Of a stretch of DNA of 64,000 bases, positions 61,140 to 64,000 are shown piece after piece. The position numbers were made by a program, and so were the translations under genes. The number at the start of each line of letters is the position of its first letter. Position 1 is the stretch's first letter. Origin of the DNA: Lucifuga dentata (Eukaryota > Chordata > Actinopteri > Ophidiiformes > Bythitidae); assembly GCA_014773175.1 (NCBI GenBank), contig VXCM01001536.1, positions 7,688 through 71,687 of the forward strand. Reading direction: 5' to 3'. The notes under the pieces were generated by a model. That model was given only the letters and a program-made list of their open reading frames with translations. It was not told the origin of the DNA and ran no database searches.

Positions 61140-61260
61140 GGCCCGTTTCATTCAGCGCTGACTGGCCGCCAAACGGTGAACTTTCTCCTCAGCAGACTCC
61201 CCCTCCTTCCCCTCACTGCCGCTCAGCGGTCAGGTTTCTGGCCCTGTTTAGCAGGAGAAA
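60790..61260 (-). promoter_or_regulatory. CpG-rich promoter-proximal region of mlxipl
   Basis: GC and CpG density rise over exon 1 and about 120 bp upstream (CGCTGACTGGCCGCC, CCGCTCAGCGG) compared with the AT-rich flanks, as expected around a vertebrate start site. No TATA box is obvious. The exact start cannot be read from sequence. Confidence 0.5.
60793..61139 (-). CDS. mlxipl: mlxipl exon 1 (start codon, Mondo conserved regions I-II)
   Basis: The exon encodes residues 1-115. I chose the ATG at 61139 because it sits in GCCATGG and begins MAG like mammalian ChREBP. An in-frame ATG 12 bases upstream (61151, adding MKRA) is the alternative. An acidic Ser-rich leader is followed by SQVIHSGHFMVSSPHSDS, a PRRR stretch, YDFDTVN with CQTY, and SIDPTLTRLFECMSLAY. 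The donor is CTACAG|gtgggt. The exon is GC- and CpG-rich, so both strands look open here; the plus-strand frames are shadows. Confidence 0.95.
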
Positions 61261-61907
61261 TCTAAACCTTTTAAAATTAATTTAAATTGAATTTGGTGGA
61301 AAGTTAGGACGTATGCCGAGGAATAAGTGATTCGTTTTTGGTGCAGATCCAAGATTCTACACAGGATTTACTAACAGTGCAAGACAGAGCATTTCCTCAT
61401 TAAATATACAGTTTATGTATTAGACCCTGATTAAATATTTCCAAACATTTCCTATTAATAAAATGTAACTGCAGCCCTGTGAGACCTCATATCAGCTCAT
61501 AACCCAACTAACTCAACTTACTAACTAGATAGTGTTTGAGGCCTGTTGAGTAAGATGTTATCATTACGTCAATTTCTTCTTCTTCTTCTTCTGTAAAATT
61601 TTATGGCGGTTGGCAAACAACAAATTGGTGCATTACCGCCACCAACTGGTGAGGAGTGTATGTCAATTTCCTATGGTGGTAAAGTCCTTAAAGGACTATT
61701 GAGGACAGTAATAGGAGTCTTAATAGGAAATAATTAAAAATAAATAGTACCATATGGCGTTATTGTCTCTGAAACACTCAAAATTGAGTTTACTGAACAT
61801 TTTCTAGTCATTCAATTCCTAATAGCTCCTTTAATGTAAGCTGTAAGCATTGCCACAGTCTAACACAGACAGATGGACAGACAGACTGATTGATTGATTG
61901 ATTGATT
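61140..61907. other. Region upstream of mlxipl
   Basis: Holds the 5' UTR/promoter and one retroposon tail; no other gene seen. Confidence 0.6.
61570..61668. repeat. Fish retroposon 3' fragment (cttcttcttc ... gcattaccgccacc)
   Basis: 'cttcttcttcttctgtaaaa', 'ggcggttggcaaacaacaaa' and 'ttggtgcattaccgccaccaactgg' form a widespread fish repeat tail. Confidence 0.7.
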
Positions 61908-61909
61908 GA
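61886..61909. repeat. (GATT)n microsatellite abutting the Tc1 element
   Basis: About six tgat/gatt units run straight into the transposon end (gatgtgaaaaaatattgg), replacing the expected left terminus. Confidence 0.85.
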
Positions 61910-63497
61910 TGTGAAAAAATATTGGACCCCCTCCTGATTTCTTCTTTTTGTGTGTATCTCATACTGTTTCATATCTTCAAACAAAATCTAACAGAAAACA
62001 AAGGCAACCTGAGCCAACACAAAATACAAGTTTTAAATGCTAATTGTATTTATTGAAGCAAAAAGGTTATGTAATACCAACTAGTGTGAAAAAGTATTTG
62101 CCCCTTATTACATCCACAAAAGTACCCAACTTAATTGATAATGGGTTGCAGCTGGACTAGACACACCCAGGCTGATTACCTGTTCAATCAAATCATCACT
62201 TCAACAGACCATTTTCAGAAGCATGAAGCTGACTAAAAGGTCTGTCTCACCAGGAGCACACTATGCCTCCATTAAAGGAAATTCCAGAAGAGATGAGGAA
62301 GAAGGTGACTGAAATACATCATTCTGGGAAGGGTTACAAACTATTTCTAAGGCTCTGGGACTCTACAGATCCACAGTGAGAGACGTTATCTACAAATGGA
62401 GAAGACTTGGAATAATATAAGTGGCTGACTTCCCAAAATTCCTCCTAGAACACGGTGATGACTCATCCAAGAAGTCACAAAAGATCCAAGGAAAACAACC
62501 AAGGACTGCAGGCCTCTCTCACCTCAATAAAGGTCAGAGTTCATGACTCCACTATCCAAAAGACACTGAGTAGAAATGGCATCCATGGGAGAGAGGCAAA
62601 AACCACTGCTAATCCAGAAGAACATGAAGGCTCGTCTGAATTTTATCACAACACACCCTGATGGCCTCAAACCTTTTGGGAGAATCTTCTATGGACTGAT
62701 GAGTCGAAAGCTGAACTGTTTGGAAGATGGGGTCCCGTTAACATCTGGCATAACCAAACACAAAATTCCCCAAAAAGAACATCATACCTACTGTCAAGCA
62801 TGGAGGTTGCAGTGTAATGTTGTGGGGTTGCTTTGCTATTTCAGGGCCAGGGCGACTTGCCATAACTGAAGGAAACATGAATTCTGCTCTCTACCAGAAA
62901 ATCCTGAAGAACATCAGGTCATCAGTCTGAGTTAAAGCTCAAGCGCAATGGGTTACGCACCAAGACAATGATCCCAAGCATAAATCGATTCCTGAATGGC
63001 TCAAAAGGAAAGTTTTGGAGTGGCCTAGTCAAAGTCTGGACCTGAACTCCATTGAGATGCTCTGGTGGGACCTGAAAAGAGCAGTTCATGCTCGCAAACT
63101 CTCCAATGTGGCTACACTAAAGCAGTTCTGCAAAGAAGAGTGGGCCAAAATTCCACCACAGTGATGGAGGAATTTTCGAACTGGAGATCAGAAACTGATC
63201 CCCATGATGATGATCCAGATCCCCATGATGAACACAGACTGATCTCAGAAGCTTTTGGTTACAGTTGTTGCTGCTAAAGGTGGCACAACTAGCTATTAAG
63301 CACAGGGGGGGCGAATACTTTTTCACACTAGTTGGTATTGCATAACCTTTTTGTTTCAATAAATACAATTATTTAAAATTTGTATTTTGTGTTTACTCAC
63401 ATTGTTAGATTTTGTTAAGATCTGACACAGTTTATTATGAGATACAGATACACAAATAGAAGAAATCAGGAGGGGGTTGAATACTTTTTCACAGCAG
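61908..63497 (+). mobile_element. Tc1/mariner transposon with IR/DR ends, transposase inactivated
   Basis: The ends are inverted repeats of about 190-200 bp. Each holds an outer and an inner direct repeat of the gtgaaaaagtatt type (61910 and 62090; 63313 and 63483 in reverse), the IR/DR layout of fish Tc1 elements. Between them lies a transposase relic on the plus strand from about 62263 (MPPLKEIPEEMRKKV) to about 63160. It carries helix-turn-helix remnants (ISKALGLYRSTVRDVIYKW in a shifted frame), the DNDPKHKS catalytic-region motif and '[15 protein letters not shown]'. At least one frameshift (near 62340) and in-frame stops (for example after DIRSSV and at AKIPPQ) kill it. The outermost cagtg-type terminus is lost on the left. 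Confidence 0.9.
62263..63165 (+). pseudogene. Tc1 transposase relic
   Basis: Fragments in all three plus frames align in order to a Tc1 transposase of about 340 residues. Frameshifts and stops break it, so it cannot make protein. Two longer open pieces (62455-62661 and 62576-62869) are parts of this relic and not separate genes. Confidence 0.85.
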
Positions 63498-64000
63498 CGC
63501 AGATAGTTTTCAGTTTGATGCTGGTCACCCCAGCATCAAATTCAAAACACTGATTTATATGGTAACTTGCTGTCACTAACATTGTGACTTTTAATAAAAG
63601 CGTTAATGACAAAGTTATTAGTATTTCCTAATGCTAAAAAGTTTTACAATACACACATAGTAGTAAAATATGACTATATTTTCATTCGTCAGTCATAAAT
63701 ACAAAATGCCCTTAAATGAGGTGTGATAAACTGCATATCTGTATTTTAGATAATCAAAAAACCATATTGGGCCCTCAGGCTACTATGGAATGGACAACTG
63801 ATCCTCAGTTATTTCAGAATACTCTGCCTAATTTTATGTTAAACATTTTTGGTTGCATTTGGGATCATTGCATTTGATCAGTTGCATTTGGGATCATTTA
63901 AAATATTGTAGTTAGAACTACAGCTGGAGTGTCTTGTACATTTTCACGATTGCAAACCTTTTGAGATGTGCAAGTTGCTGAAAGTTTATAAGATGCAGAG
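63498..64000. other. Right edge, no gene seen
   Basis: AT-rich. Contains an 11-bp hairpin (tttgatgctgg-tcacc-ccagcatcaaa, 63514-63540) and a tandem of 'gttgcatttgggatcatt' (63853-63900). Confidence 0.5.

Noticed and set aside
60738..61161. Two plus-strand open frames over mlxipl exon 1
   Set aside because: Produced by high GC on the antisense strand of a recognised exon.
62455..62869. Two small plus-strand genes
   Set aside because: Frames of one broken Tc1 transposase relic.
1..64000. CRISPR arrays, tRNA or rRNA genes
   Set aside because: No regularly spaced repeats with unique spacers and no cloverleaf or rRNA signature seen; the sequence is a vertebrate nuclear locus.

Overview
The window looks like a ray-finned (teleost) fish chromosome. 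It is AT-rich, has long introns with GT-AG borders, is full of microsatellites, and carries fish-type repeats: Tc1/mariner with paired direct repeats in its ends, a hAT-like foldback MITE, RTE-like 3' tails and LINE 3' ends. The only two genes I can name are vertebrate genes, both on the minus strand.

Right part (44.87-61.14 kb): a complete mlxipl gene (ChREBP, the carbohydrate-response bHLH-Zip factor of the Mondo family). I placed 17 coding exons by splice sites, reading phase and recalled vertebrate protein sequence; they give a model of about 937 residues. One further in-phase cassette exon is possible. Exon 10 is damaged in this assembly in two places: a 64-bp duplication joined by one N, and a C-run with an N of wrong length. 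Correcting both restores the reading frame exactly. Upstream of mlxipl lie a short fish repeat and a dead Tc1 transposon of about 1.6 kb (61.9-63.5 kb).

Left part (1-9.84 kb): the 5' coding end of srrm3, a neural microexon splicing regulator. Two exons encode the cwc21-type domain; the rest of the gene runs off the left edge. About 33 kb without a recognisable exon separates the first srrm3 coding exon from a CpG-richer, exon-like block at 42.6-43.06 kb. That block could be the srrm3 5' exon/promoter or an unidentified gene.

The space between is intron or intergenic DNA with identifiable repeats. These include a LINE 3' end at 13.1-13.85 kb, RTE-like tails, a second LINE fragment at 29.0-29.4 kb, two copies of an unnamed repeat at 4.3 and 37.6 kb, a Tc1 fragment at 44.0 kb, and a family of about 0.5-kb elements with terminal inverted repeats and TTAA ends (four copies at 22.6, 43.1, 53.35 and 59.1 kb).

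The assembly has 18 single Ns. Five of them sit between perfect 64-66-bp direct duplications, and most of the others sit in homopolymers or microsatellites, so single Ns here mark forced contig joins. I found no RNA gene, CRISPR array or gene cluster. The two genes share only strand and neighbourhood; nothing in the sequence shows that they work together.
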